A stretch of 29,717 bases of DNA from Paulinella micropora (taxonomy: Eukaryota; Cercozoa; Imbricatea; Euglyphida). Where the stretch lies: positions 234,557 through 264,273 of the forward strand of contig BJOX01000089.1 in the NCBI GenBank assembly GCA_009731375.1. The letters are read 5' to 3'. Within the stretch, counting starts at the first letter, position 1; the number at the start of each line of letters is the position of its first letter. The notes under the pieces were generated by a model. It ran no database searches, was not told the DNA's origin, and was given only the letters and a program-made list of their open reading frames with translations. Made by a program: the position numbers and the translations under genes. Below, one piece after another: positions 9,868-19,217 of the stretch.

Positions 9868-10089
9868 TTAGCCCGCTTTACCTTCCTCTTTAATTATATT
9901 TTTATAAATTGCTTCTCGTTGCTTATCTGATAGCGGTAATCTATAAAGGATATTTTCAGGTTTTCTAAAAATGTTGGGGTTTCTATTCACTAAGTTCTGA
10001 GTGATGCGGATTTGGTCAATTTCCTTCCCTAGCCTTTCGAACTCTTCAAGTTGTTGCTCGTCTTTGCTTTTTTCTTTTTTATTTTCCAT
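9868..10089 (-). CDS. Small charged hypothetical protein, 73 residues
   Basis: The start is taken at ATG 10089 (MENKKEKSKDEQQLEEF). The longer possible start at 10233 would run antisense through the start of the gene at 10114, so it is less likely. The protein is highly charged, probably helical or coiled-coil in residues 1-35, and ends LPLSDKQREAIYKNIIKEEGKAG. It is divergent to the gene at 10114, separated by 24 bases, so promoters must overlap. Unrecognised. Confidence 0.5.
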   Translation of the reverse strand: MENKKEKSKDEQQLEEFERLGKEIDQIRITQNLVNRNPNIFRKPENILYRLPLSDKQREAIYKNIIKEEGKAG

Positions 10090-11760
10090 CTTTTTTAATA
10101 GCGAATATAAAAAATGCCACACGAAAAACCATTTTTTGCGTATTATAACGAAATTAGACGCGAACATAAGTATTTGTTGGATGAAGCAGACCGATTTTGG
10201 ATTGATGACGTTAATGAAGGCATTAATAGTCAAGCCCGCGAGAGGCTTAGAGCGGATAGATTGTTGGATGCTTCAACAAGAAGGGGGAATACTATGGAGG
10301 ATTTAAAAGATAAGATTAGTGCGTTGGACAATAAGCAAAGTATTTATGTGAACATGAATTACGATGAACTGAAAGCGCACCTCCAAGATGACGGCGTTGA
10401 TATGAAAGAATTTGAAAGAAAACACGGAACTGCCCCCATGAATGAACAAATGATTGAAATGCGAAAATTAGCAATGGCTACCGATAAATATGATATAATT
10501 CACATAGAAGACAATATCCAGCAAATAAAGCGTGATATAGCGCAATTGGTAAAACAAGAATATAAAGAAGAAGACTTAAAACGATCAACCGATAAGGGTT
10601 TAACGTATATGAAAAACAAAGGCAAAGCAGACAAAACTCGCGTAATACGAAGAGAGGATAGGAAGCAAGCGGAGCAGGATTATAAGGAATGGAAAGAAAA
10701 CCGAGAAGAGTGGGAGAGAAAACACCCAGATGATGCTTTAATAGAAGCACAGATAGGCGACGAACACAAGATGCTTGTGCCACGAATGGGTGATGACCCC
10801 CGAAGCGTAGAAATATTTGTTAATGCTATTATTAGAAGCATTCAGGAGATAATTATGAGTCCCAGACTTAATATATTTTAACGTTGCTACAGGTGTTGGA
10901 CGATATGGTGTGAGAAGGATAGCGTGGGGGCAGATATTGAGATTAATTGCTAACAATCCACAACTACGTGCAATGAATGTTGGATTACTTGGAAGAAGAA
11001 GAGCATTCGCTCTCAATACCTTTTTGCTAGCACTAGCAAGAAATGAAGTGCCAGAGGGTTTGCCTCCGCCTAATCCTCGTCTGATCGCAAGCGGACAGCA
11101 AAGAATAGGTGATTATGTGTTAAGTGAATATGCGAGCAGATTAGCCACTGGAATAATGTCTTTAAATGCGTGGCATGTTTTTAAAACAGGCGTAGAGACT
11201 ATGACGGTTCTCGGTCTTGGAAAAGCAATTAGAAAAATATATAGAACATGGTCTGCTCAACCAGATGCTCTCATTAAGTTGGAAGAAGAACGAATTCATA
11301 CTGAGGAAAGTAATTATAATGGCGGGGGCACACGAGTGGAAAGCCGTCTTCAATTAGAAGATAGAACTCGTGGCAAATTTCCTTACATTCTCCCAGCAGA
11401 TGCTTTGGACTTGGTTGCTTTTGAACATGATTTATTGTATGCGTCAGGCGACAAGAATGTCCAAGACTTTGCCGATAAACGATACTTTGAAAGAATTACC
11501 AATATGAGCGATTATCTAACGAGTAATGGATTGGCTACGGCCGAAGTTGCCAAAACTATTTCTGACAATTACAATTCAATGCTCTCAAAAGCAGATATAT
11601 CTAGAATGACCTTAGAAACACAGGGGAGGGCACGTGGCGGAGTATCTTTTTGGGATGCGATGAAGTTTTGGAAAACCATCAAAACCACTCCTCCAGATGC
11701 GAAGTATAATGGATTTATAGGCGATGTAGATAAAACATTGATGTCTATGATTGGTATTAT

Positions 11761-11770
11761 NNNNNNNNNN
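11761..11770. other. Assembly gap (10 N) with short duplicated flanks
   Basis: ATGATTGGTATTAT at 11747-11760 recurs as ATGATTGGTATCAT at 11771-11784. The offset is 24 bases, so the reading frame is kept. This looks like an unmerged contig overlap inside the PLA2-like gene. Confidence 0.85.
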
Positions 11771-12414
11771 ATGATTGGTATCATGAAAAATGTGGGCAGT
11801 TTGGACAAGGATGCGACATTTAAAGTAAATAAAATAGCCAATCCTGCTACATTCAGCAAACAATATGAAAACTTGGTGAATTCGTTTAATCAAATGGTGA
11901 AATCACAAGAAAAAGCCGATGGCGTGAAAGGATATTCTCTTATCGCACCAGCAAATGAAACTACAATTAATAATTTTATAGAAAAAATAAATACACAGAG
12001 CACAAAAGATATTCCACCAAGTATAGAAAAAGATATAAATCTTAGTGTTGAAGTCCCGATCGCATACTCAGACAATATGGTAGTAGCACCCAATGTTGAT
12101 TCAATCGGACTGGGCAATAACTTGGCTATACTTGATGATAAAGGCGCCCAAACGAGGCACTTAAAGGGATTTGTTAAATCGTTGAGAGAGAAAACTGGAA
12201 AGAAAATTAAACTTTCCAATTATGACGATCCAAAAGTTGGATGGGAAGAGGCCATCAAACAAGCACTAAATCAAGGTGCTAGTATGTCAGATGTAGCAGA
12301 TGCGGACATTTTGGATAAGAGAATTTACGAAGAAATGCGGGGTAAATTAACACCAGACCAACTGAAGCAATTGGAGGATTTAGAATTGAAGGATTCAGAA
12401 TTTGGAAAGGCGAT

Positions 12415-12530
12415 ACCAACACCAGCACCGCAAGCAACACCAGCACCGCAAACGATGCCACCGCAAACCATGCCACCACAAACCATGCCACCACAAACAA
12501 CACAAGCACCAGAACCACCAAATCCACAAC
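12415..12530 (+). repeat. Pro/Gln/Thr-rich short tandem repeat
   Basis: Repeated 15-base units encode APAPQ then MPPQT three times, and the stretch ends TTQAPEPPNPQPE. It is a flexible linker between the helical body and the C-terminal part of the long structural-type protein. Confidence 0.8.
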
Positions 12531-13221
12531 CAGAGTATGAAGGACATGTTTATAAAAGTGGAGCAAAACAGGGACTCCCATTCTGGGAGGAGAAAGTTAA
12601 AGATGAAAGACTCAAAGAAATGATGAAAGAATACAAAGTTTCAGATGACCCAACAACACCAAATCAAGCCATGGTTGATAGCATGAGAAGCATTGATAAA
12701 TTGGTTGATAAACTTATGGGGAAATCTCCCGCCGATGAAAGAGAAGATATGTTAGCACTTATTCGTTTTCTAATGCCAAGCGACCAAAATGGAGGTATCG
12801 GCACTTCACAAACAAACCCACTTATTAAAGGCAACGAACTAAGACGCGATCGCATGCTAGACACCAAGAATGATTTTGAATCGCTAGATAACACACGTTA
12901 TGGCAACACAAATAATCACTTTATGTTGAATAGATACAATAGAGCAGTCATCCAGACAAGAATGAGAGACAAAAGAGAGTTTCCAAAAATAAAACGAAAA
13001 CTAACTAGAAACTTCTCTGCTGAAATCCCGCGACAAGTTCAAACTCGCCTAGAAAGAAAGGATTTTAAACCGCTCGTCAATCCTCCAAGTAATTATGCTT
13101 TTGGTAGTCCTTACTCTCCTTATTTCTATAATTATGCTTCACCACCCCAACCCTTTGGTGCCGAATATGATAATTATAGATATAATCCAAACTATTTTCA
13201 AAACCCATAATATAGCGAGAC

Positions 13222-14124
13222 ATGCCTAAATCTATACATAAAGGATTAATAGCAAACAAGTTGCCACGAAAAACACTTTTGAAGCAGAATCTGGAGAAAA
13301 CCAATATAGAAAAAGCACACGAGGAATTTACCATTGACAAGCCAGTAATAACATAGTTAGATAAAAAAAACCCGCCAAAATTTAAGAATGACTTAGAAAT
13401 ACAACCAATTAAAACACAAAGAGATGGCATTGAGTTGCTCCCTATTCAAAAAGAAGGAATATTGCCAGCAATGGGAACTATGGTTATATGTGCAAGCACT
13501 GGCGGTGGTAAATCAGTTATGATTTGTAATCTACTCGCCAAAAAGAACATGTTGAAAGGATTTTATGATAGAATAGTAGTCTTTTGCTTAAGTCCGTGCC
13601 CGATTTTGGAAGACACTCTCAAGTTAAAAAAAGAAGACATAATCAAATAAGATAGGCCTGAGTTAATGAGAGAAATATTAACTAAACAAAAGGAACTGAT
13701 TAAAACTAAAGGGTTTAAGAAGGCACCAAAAATACTATTGTTATTGGATGACATCGCGCAGAGTAAAACTTTTCTCAAATCAGAAGTGCTTACTGAGTTG
13801 TTTTTCGCTTCAACACATGCTAAGGTGTCAGTCTGGGTAGCAACTCAGAGTTATACACAACTCCCGCGAAGAATAAGAATTAATTGCCATTGGATGATTA
13901 TTTTTAATGGAGTAAGAAGAAGCGAACTTGACAGACTGGCAGATGAATATGAAAGTCCTTTTCTCACCAAAAAAGAATTTTACAATATGGTTAAATATGC
14001 TACGGCAGAACCTTATTCGTTTCTAGCAATTAACAACACTGCTAGTGATAGAACGACCCAGTTTAGAAAGAATTTCTCTACTATATTACGATTAAATAAG
14101 GATAGAGATATGACAAACCTGTAA
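13222..14124 (+). pseudogene. FtsK/HerA-type genome-packaging ATPase with two in-frame stops
   Basis: A single frame runs from ATG 13222 to TAA 14122-14124 and is interrupted only by TAG 13354-13356 and TAA 13648-13650. No frame change is needed. Walker A is CASTGGGKSVM (Lys97, codon at 13510) and Walker B is ILLLLDDIA. WVATQSYTQLPRRIRINC follows and fits the sensor and arginine region of the A32/FtsK-HerA packaging ATPases of PLVs, virophages and giant viruses. About 300 residues is a normal length. The enzyme would pump viral DNA into capsids. Both stops are single C-to-T changes away from Gln codons. TATAGC precedes the start, as for several other genes here. The downstream internal frames at 13435 and 13666 are remnants, not separate genes. 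Confidence 0.9.
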
Positions 14125-14168
14125 AAAAAATTAAGTTAAATGGTTTTTTTTTCTCCATAATATATGTC

Positions 14169-14765
14169 ATGACGGAAACAACTAAATTATACAAAACTTG
14201 CTATCAACAGGCAATCGCACTTTGGCATAAACAAAATGCGCAAGGAAAATTCGTAACAATTCGTAAGGGATCGCCCGAATACTTAGCAGTGAAGAAGATA
14301 GAAGGGGATATTAAGAGTGGCAAGATTAAGTGTCAATTAAAACCAAAAGTAAGCAAATCAGGAAGTAAGAACAATGAACAACCTATTTCTAGTGGGCAAG
14401 TAGAACAAATGCCAGATGAAGCATTGAAAAGAAAAATACCAGACATAGAATCGGCAAAAGCTTCATCTCCTAAACCAAATGCCAAACCTATTGAGATGTC
14501 TCCAGCACTTAAGATTGAACAATCTTTACCAAAATCTGTTAATCCCACTCCTGTTGCCGTGCCGAAACACACTACCACAACACCAGCAAGTAAGATAGAA
14601 GCAATGGAAGATGCTTCTAAGGAAACTCCACCAACACCTAAGGAGGTTGCGCAAACTAATGACGTTGATGTAAATCAAGCCATAGCGGATTTAAAGAAAA
14701 TAAAAGAGGAAAGAATTACACACAAGAATTTACAAATTATGAAAAAAATAATTAATGGTAATTGA
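14169..14765 (+). CDS. Hypothetical protein, 198 residues, Lys/Pro-rich
   Basis: Intact from ATG 14169 to TGA 14763-14765. The N-terminal 60 residues (LYKTCYQQAIALWHKQNAQ, then GSPEYLAVKKIEGDIKSG) look like a small folded basic domain. The middle is a low-complexity Pro/Ala/Thr/Lys linker, and the C-terminus DLKKIKEERITHKNLQIMKK is a short helix. It lies between the ATPase and capsid genes, where PLVs often carry minor virion or core proteins. A DNA-binding core role would suit the charge but is unproven. A hairpin follows the stop at 14781-14802. Confidence 0.65.
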   Translation: MTETTKLYKTCYQQAIALWHKQNAQGKFVTIRKGSPEYLAVKKIEGDIKSGKIKCQLKPKVSKSGSKNNEQPISSGQVEQMPDEALKRKIPDIESAKASSPKPNAKPIEMSPALKIEQSLPKSVNPTPVAVPKHTTTTPASKIEAMEDASKETPPTPKEVAQTNDVDVNQAIADLKKIKEERITHKNLQIMKKIINGN

Positions 14766-14780
14766 TAAAATAATATATTA

Positions 14781-14802
14781 TGCGGATATTTATATATTCG
14801 CA
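14781..14802. terminator. Intergenic hairpin after the gene at 14169
   Basis: TGCGGATAT and ATATTCGCA pair as a 9-bp stem (one G-T pair) with a TTAT loop, 15 bases after the stop at 14765. In Mimivirus-type systems transcripts end at such hairpins, so this may be a 3'-end signal. It also contains a CGGAT core. Confidence 0.4.
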
Positions 14803-14819
14803 TTTATATAATTATTAAA

Positions 14820-15214
14820 AACTCAAGTGCTTCAAAACGTTTGCCAATTGACTTTATTAAGAAGATAAATGAAGCAAACCGACCGAAAAGTGATGGGTTT
14901 CAACTAAACCAGTTTGAATTGTGGAGTAGTCATGGTGCCCCATTAGTTAATCANNNNNNNNNNTGACCGAGTTTGGCGACCTTGTCCCGTATGAGAAGAG
15001 CACTCTTCAAAACACATTAACAGACATTTCTGATAAAAAAGAAAATGCGGATGTTGTTGATTCGGACACTGCTGTTAGCAGTTTGGCTTATTTAAAGAAA
15101 GCAGTTGAGAATGCTGAGGCAAGAGAGTTTCAATTGACTTCACCACAAGACACAAGACTTGACAACATACAGAAATCGGTTGATTTTATTCAACAATCCG
15201 TTTCAGGTGAATAA
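14820..15214 (+). pseudogene. Broken hypothetical gene upstream of the capsid gene (contains an assembly gap)
   Basis: No ATG is visible in frame. From about 14820 the frame reads SSASKRLPIDFIKKINEAN and so on, up to a 10-N gap at 14954-14963. After the gap another segment, beginning TEFGDLVPYEKSTLQ, runs to TAA 15212-15214 and ends DFIQQSVSGE. The gap breaks frame by an unknown amount. The composition is typical of a coding region. It resembles no family I can name. The position directly before the capsid gene suggests a minor virion protein. The missing start may be a mutation or hidden by an upstream frameshift. Confidence 0.5.
14954..14963. other. Assembly gap (10 N)
   Basis: No duplicated flank is visible here, unlike the gaps at 5040 and 11761, so real sequence may be missing. 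Confidence 0.9.
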
Positions 15215-15260
15215 ATAATTATTTTTAATTTCTATTATTATTTTTTTAGTATAGTAGCAT

Positions 15261-15270
15261 TGCGGATTTT
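15261..15270 (+). promoter_or_regulatory. TGCGGATTTT motif upstream of the capsid gene
   Basis: This copy of the recurrent motif lies 28 bases before the capsid ATG at 15298, with an A/T-rich stretch upstream. It is the best-placed example and a candidate late-promoter element. The role is inferred from recurrence and position only. Confidence 0.45.
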
Positions 15271-15297
15271 ACCATCCCACAAACCACACACAAAAAA

Positions 15298-16719
15298 ATG
15301 GAAAGAAAGGAGATTGAAGTTACTGAGGAGTTGATGACCCTCAACAACCTCAGATATGAGTTGCCAGCAAGTCTGGCGCTCTCTGAACAGGGAAGTATCT
15401 TTAAGAAGAACTTCGCCGACCAGCAGACTTATACCAGCGCATCGGGGACTGAAATGATTTTTACATTACAGGCAAGCACTGATTTTGTTTATGGAAAGAA
15501 TTGCTATTTGTCGTTTGATGTCAAGGCCGACGGGTTGGTTACTACTGGGACAGGCGACTGCGCGATTGGATTTCAAAACACACCAGCAACCGCTATTTTT
15601 GAAAGATTTCTGCTAGAAAGTAAGGATGGTAGCGAACTTGAACGAATTGAAGATTTGAATAAACTGGTGCGAAATACTCTCCCGTGGCATTATCCTTTTG
15701 ATTATCGCCGGCAGGCACAGATGGCGGGACAGAGAGAAAATGTTGAAGTTAATGCGAATATTACCGACAATTCAGTCGTTGATTTTGCGGTTAATACTCC
15801 TACGGCTGTGGCGACTGGCCAATATTTGAGGGTTTGTATTCCTCTCCATTACTTTTCGGGAGTGTTTAATGAAGAAACTCTCATTCCTCCCTCTCTGATT
15901 AGTGGTATGAGGCTTCGTTTGACATTTGCACCACCTCAGGAGGCACTTACCATTATCGGAAGTGGTGATGGGAAGGTTTCTACTATTCCAGCTGGTTTTA
16001 ATGGTGCTGCTTTGACTTTCACCGTATCAAATCCAGTTGTAATGCTGGAGACATTCTCTCTTGCTCCCGCTGTCCAGAGAAATATTTTGGAACAGATGGG
16101 AAGCAAGGATGGGCTTCCATACACTTATGAAACGTATTACAACCAAAAGGCAAATCCAGGCACGTCTGATGATTTTAATCTTCAAGTAAATAAGGCAGTA
16201 GCGCGTGCTCAGTGCTTGTATATCGTTACTCAAAACGTGCTCGCTGACAATGCTAATATTGATAACCTTGGAACTGCTCAAATGCCTTATAAGCAGTATC
16301 AGTGCCGTATCGGTGATTGGTATGCTCCGCAACAAAAGATGGAACTCGGAGGAAGCACCGATACTCTGGCCGCCGTGCAACGCGGATGCGCCGAATTATA
16401 TATTAACAATCTCCAAGCGACTATGGGTATTCGTGATGCTTACATGTCTTCATCTGTTTCTCTTGAAAACTTCCGCAAGTATTATTCTACTTCAGATAAG
16501 ACGGGACTTACATCTAACTCAGGATTTGCTACTATTATCCAGACACTCAATCAATCGCCCCACATTGGAGCGTCTGGTCTTGCAGTTAATAACTCGCGAA
16601 CTGCGGAAGTCACTCTTCGTTATGCGGCCGATTATAACGCAGATCGCGCCATCACCGCTTGGTTGAAATATGTTAAAGTCGCGTCTATCTATCCATCTCG
16701 TGCCGTGGTCAAACAATAA
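15298..16719 (+). CDS. Major capsid protein (double jelly-roll type)
   Basis: An intact 473-residue frame with higher GC and less A/T codon bias than its neighbours, which suits a highly expressed gene. It starts MERKEIEVTEELMTLNN and has a beta-rich body with FKKNFADQQTYTSASGTEM, LPWHYPFDYRRQAQMAG, VCIPLHYFSGVF and VTLRYAADYNADRAI. The composition, the length and the position (packaging ATPase upstream, penton-like gene downstream) match PLV capsid proteins. The alternation of beta segments fits two jelly rolls, but I cannot model the fold here. It is expected to form trimeric capsomers of an icosahedral shell. It is one of the few viral genes with no damage. Confidence 0.82.
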   Translation: MERKEIEVTEELMTLNNLRYELPASLALSEQGSIFKKNFADQQTYTSASGTEMIFTLQASTDFVYGKNCYLSFDVKADGLVTTGTGDCAIGFQNTPATAIFERFLLESKDGSELERIEDLNKLVRNTLPWHYPFDYRRQAQMAGQRENVEVNANITDNSVVDFAVNTPTAVATGQYLRVCIPLHYFSGVFNEETLIPPSLISGMRLRLTFAPPQEALTIIGSGDGKVSTIPAGFNGAALTFTVSNPVVMLETFSLAPAVQRNILEQMGSKDGLPYTYETYYNQKANPGTSDDFNLQVNKAVARAQCLYIVTQNVLADNANIDNLGTAQMPYKQYQCRIGDWYAPQQKMELGGSTDTLAAVQRGCAELYINNLQATMGIRDAYMSSSVSLENFRKYYSTSDKTGLTSNSGFATIIQTLNQSPHIGASGLAVNNSRTAEVTLRYAADYNADRAITAWLKYVKVASIYPSRAVVKQ

Positions 16720-16747
16720 AAAAATTAAAAATTAGAATAATATATAA

Positions 16748-16770
16748 TTCGGATTTTATATTAAAATCCA
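16748..16770. promoter_or_regulatory. CGGATTTT motif forming a perfect hairpin between capsid and penton-like genes
   Basis: GGATTTTA-TAT-TAAAATCC is an 8-bp perfect stem with a 3-base loop, 32 bases after the capsid stop and 18 before the penton-like ATG at 16787. It combines the recurrent CGGATTTT core with a palindrome, so it could end the capsid transcript, start the next one, or do both. The TATAGC motif lies just before the ATG. Confidence 0.45.
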
Positions 16771-16786
16771 AATACATAATATAGCA

Positions 16787-17582
16787 ATGTCATTTACGAT
16801 AAGCAATATTGAAGACGAAAAGCGCACCCGCAAAAATTTTCTCCTTCGCGTCTCCTCAAGTGATAAAACAGAATCAAAATCCGCTTCTACTCACAATGGC
16901 CGTTTTGTTGTTGATTTATCAGCAACTGGTCGTAATATTGATATAATCAGTGCTTATGTCGTAAAGAGTATCTCTATCCCAAACGTTTTCCCAAATATAC
17001 CGAGTTATGCCAACACTCTCACATTGATTAAAACAACTGGATCGGCTACAAAAACGGCAATCGTAACAGAAAATCAATACACCATTGATACATTTATTAC
17101 CGCTCTTCAAACTGCAATTAATTCAGCAATTACCCCAAACTCTGTAGTTATAACTTTGAACTCCTTTAATAAATTGAATTTTGCTTTCACTGGTGATACG
17201 TATGCTTTTGATCACGATAATAGCACGATTAGCGACAAGATAGGACTAACTGCTGATATCTCGGCTGCGGCGAGTAGCACAATGCAATCCATAGTAAATC
17301 TAATCGGTGAAACGGCCGTTTATGTCCATAGCCGTGCATTGAATCAGTCTGGTTTAGTTGAAGCAAATGGTAATTTCTCTGTCGTTGGTAAATGCAATTT
17401 AGATAAGCCGTGGAGTCCAGTGCTACTTTGAATCGTCAAACGATGTTGCCGATTATGTGCCATTTAATACAACGAAAAGTTTAAGAACTATTGATATCGT
17501 CATTAGAAATGCGAGTGGCAATGTGCTTGAATGTCCTGTCAATTTTGAAGTTTTAATTCTTCTCAAGGCGTATCACGCTTAA
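16787..17582 (+). pseudogene. Minor capsid (penton-like) protein, frameshift near 17425
   Basis: The first frame (16787-17431, 214 residues) begins MSFTISNIEDEKRTRKNF and continues with FVVDLSATGRNIDIISAYVV and SIPNVFPNIPSYANTL. The rest continues in another frame from about 17428 with SLRTIDIVIRNASGNVLE, ending EVLILLKAYHA at TAA 17580-17582. A single indel near 17420-17430 explains it. Total length is about 265 residues, normal for a single jelly-roll penton. The place right after the major capsid gene is the conserved location of the penton gene in PLVs and virophages. The role would be to form the fivefold vertices. The family assignment rests on position, length and beta-rich character. 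Confidence 0.7.
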
Positions 17583-17606
17583 GCAAAAAAAGAATACATA
17601 TATATA

Positions 17607-17855
17607 ATGACATTCATACAAAATTTAGATATACTATTTGTTCTAATCAAAAACATCAACTCACGGCGACGACGACAAAATAAAAAACAAATCCCCTGCG
17701 GTGTTAATATTGACCAATTCTACATATATTTGAAGAGAAATCACGCACGTATAACAGAAAAATTAATCAAGGATAATTGTTTTGAATACATAAAAAAAAT
17801 GGCCATAGAGATAGAAAAGAAAGTTGATGCGCAAATACAATATTCTATGATATAA
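17607..17855 (+). CDS. Small basic hypothetical protein, 82 residues
   Basis: An intact frame from ATG 17607, 24 bases after the penton-like gene, preceded by TATATATAATG. It has a hydrophobic N-terminus (QNLDILFVLIKNI), then NSRRRRQNKKQ, then a helical Lys/Ile-rich part. No cysteine pattern or motif is recognised. A poly(T) run follows the stop before the convergent gene at 17888. Confidence 0.5.
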   Translation: MTFIQNLDILFVLIKNINSRRRRQNKKQIPCGVNIDQFYIYLKRNHARITEKLIKDNCFEYIKKMAIEIEKKVDAQIQYSMI

Positions 17856-17887
17856 TATTTTATGTATAAATAAGGTTTTTTTTTTGT

Positions 17888-19113
17888 TTAAATCTGATCT
17901 TCAATCCAGTTTAATGAAGCGTAAATACTCGCCGTTCCACCGCTTGCATTTTGTGCGGATATAGTAAATGTTTTACTTGAACCTATCTTGATATTATATT
18001 GAGACAAATCAATGTATATGGATGAACCACCAGACAACACATATGTAAATATCACGCTTCCACCTGTTCTTGTTGTCCCCGCTGTGTCTACTTCGGCCAA
18101 TGATGCGGTTGTATCGTAATTTGAATAAGAAGGTGTTCCTCCCAATGTGGTATTAAGAATAATTCTCGCGATACATGTTTTAGTATCTGAATTGCTGATA
18201 CACAAATTCTCAAAGTAGATTATGTTGTAATTCGTTTTGCTGTTGAATGTGGCGCGGTTTCTAATAGTAAATATGGCATTCTCAGTTGCTCCTATAGTTT
18301 TAACATTATCATACGAATTAGTTATAGCAATAGTCCGATCAATAACCCCTTCAACCGCTAAAAACATGCTAGCGGTTTTCATTACAACGGATGCCAGACT
18401 TGACGAATATGCCTTCGCATAAATAGCAAACGCCGCCTGATCCAATGATGGAGTGGTAGCAGTGCTCGCGTATTTAATCGCATGAATTACTTCCATTTGT
18501 CCAGTTCGCGGGTTTTCTATTTTGAATGTAATTTGACCGCTACTTAGATACTGGCCAACTATTTCAAACACATTCAATTTGGTAAAATCAATCGCGGGGA
18601 AGTTTCCAGTATTATTACATTTATCAACATTCCACGCATATTGACTGACCACATTTTCTACACTTCCCGCCGTTCTTACAACAGACATTCCCAAATTTGA
18701 TTGTCTAAAACATAAATTGTCTGCTGGTGTGCCTATGCCAATATCGCAATTGAAACTATCTGCGGCGATGGATGATGGAAACAATGCGGAGAATCTAGCA
18801 ACTAAACCCATACAACTTCTATATTTGGCTCGCTCAATAGTCGTAATCTGCACAGTTGAATTACCTGAGGCCGATGTAGTCAAAACCGCCATTGAATTAG
18901 CAGTTGATACCACCCCGTCTCCGTTTTGTCAAAGAATCGCGTATTAATACCATATGTAAATACATTTTGTAATACTGGCGACAGAGTGGCCGTTCGCAAT
19001 TCTCCAAAGACGGTTGTTGGTAGTGCGTCTTTTATGCTATCAATAGATAAAGAAGAAGGTGACGATGTAGTTGATGACGATGGTGTATTCGTGCTTTGAC
19101 CAAAAAGGTTCAT
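17888..19113 (-). pseudogene. Putative virion surface protein with MNLFG start, frameshifted near 18900
   Basis: The 5' part starts at 19113 (MNLFGQSTNTPSSS) and the long 3' part runs from about 18930 to 17888 in another frame. One indel around 18890-18935 would give about 408 residues. After a Ser/Thr-rich N-terminal region the protein is beta-rich and polar, with ENPRTGQMEVIHAIKYAS, NYNIIYFENLCIS, and a C-terminus with VIFTYVLSGGSSIY and ASIYASLNWIED. The style is that of fibre or head-decoration proteins. It shares the MN[IL]FG[RQ]S start with the gene at 4735-5409. It probably acts on the virion surface; this is inference. Confidence 0.55.
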
Positions 19114-19217
19114 TTTATATTTTATATTATATAAAAAAGGAATGATGAAAACACTTATAATGTCTGTTATAATTATATCTTAAAGATATGTAAACATATT
19201 CATATAGATATAAAACG
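19114..19217. promoter_or_regulatory. Divergent AT-rich region
   Basis: 104 bases of A/T-rich DNA lie between the minus-strand virion-like gene and the GIY-YIG gene. They must hold both promoters. TATAGATATAAAA just before 19218 is a possible TATA-like element. No CGGATTTT motif is seen. Confidence 0.35.

Larger units (their letters stand above)
10114..13210 (+). pseudogene. Large structural-type protein with PLA2-like patch, one frameshift near 10860
   Basis: Frame one (10114-10881) encodes about 250 residues of charged helical, coiled-coil-like sequence. The next frame, overlapping from about 10862, encodes the rest to TAA at 13210. One indel at about 10850-10880 would join them into a protein of about 1030 residues. 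In the second part, counting from the ATG at 10910, YNGGGT (136-141) followed by AFEHDLLYASGD (His173-Asp174) and ADKRY resembles the calcium loop and catalytic His-Asp of parvovirus-VP1-type phospholipase A2. Such domains are used by some small DNA viruses for membrane penetration. A Pro/Gln/Thr-rich repeat and a Tyr/Asn-rich C-terminus follow. It lies just upstream of the ATPase gene. A virion-protein role is inference. Confidence 0.6.

Noticed and set aside
12402-12623. His/Lys-rich plus-strand frame
   Set aside because: It is another frame of the Pro/Gln/Thr repeat in the PLA2-like gene.
9359-13650. Stop-codon reassignment (TAA/TAG read as Gln)
   Set aside because: In-frame TAA/TAG fit Gln, but TAA ends many intact genes here (4742, 16717, 20067), and a TGA plus many frameshifts also occur. 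Decay is simpler.
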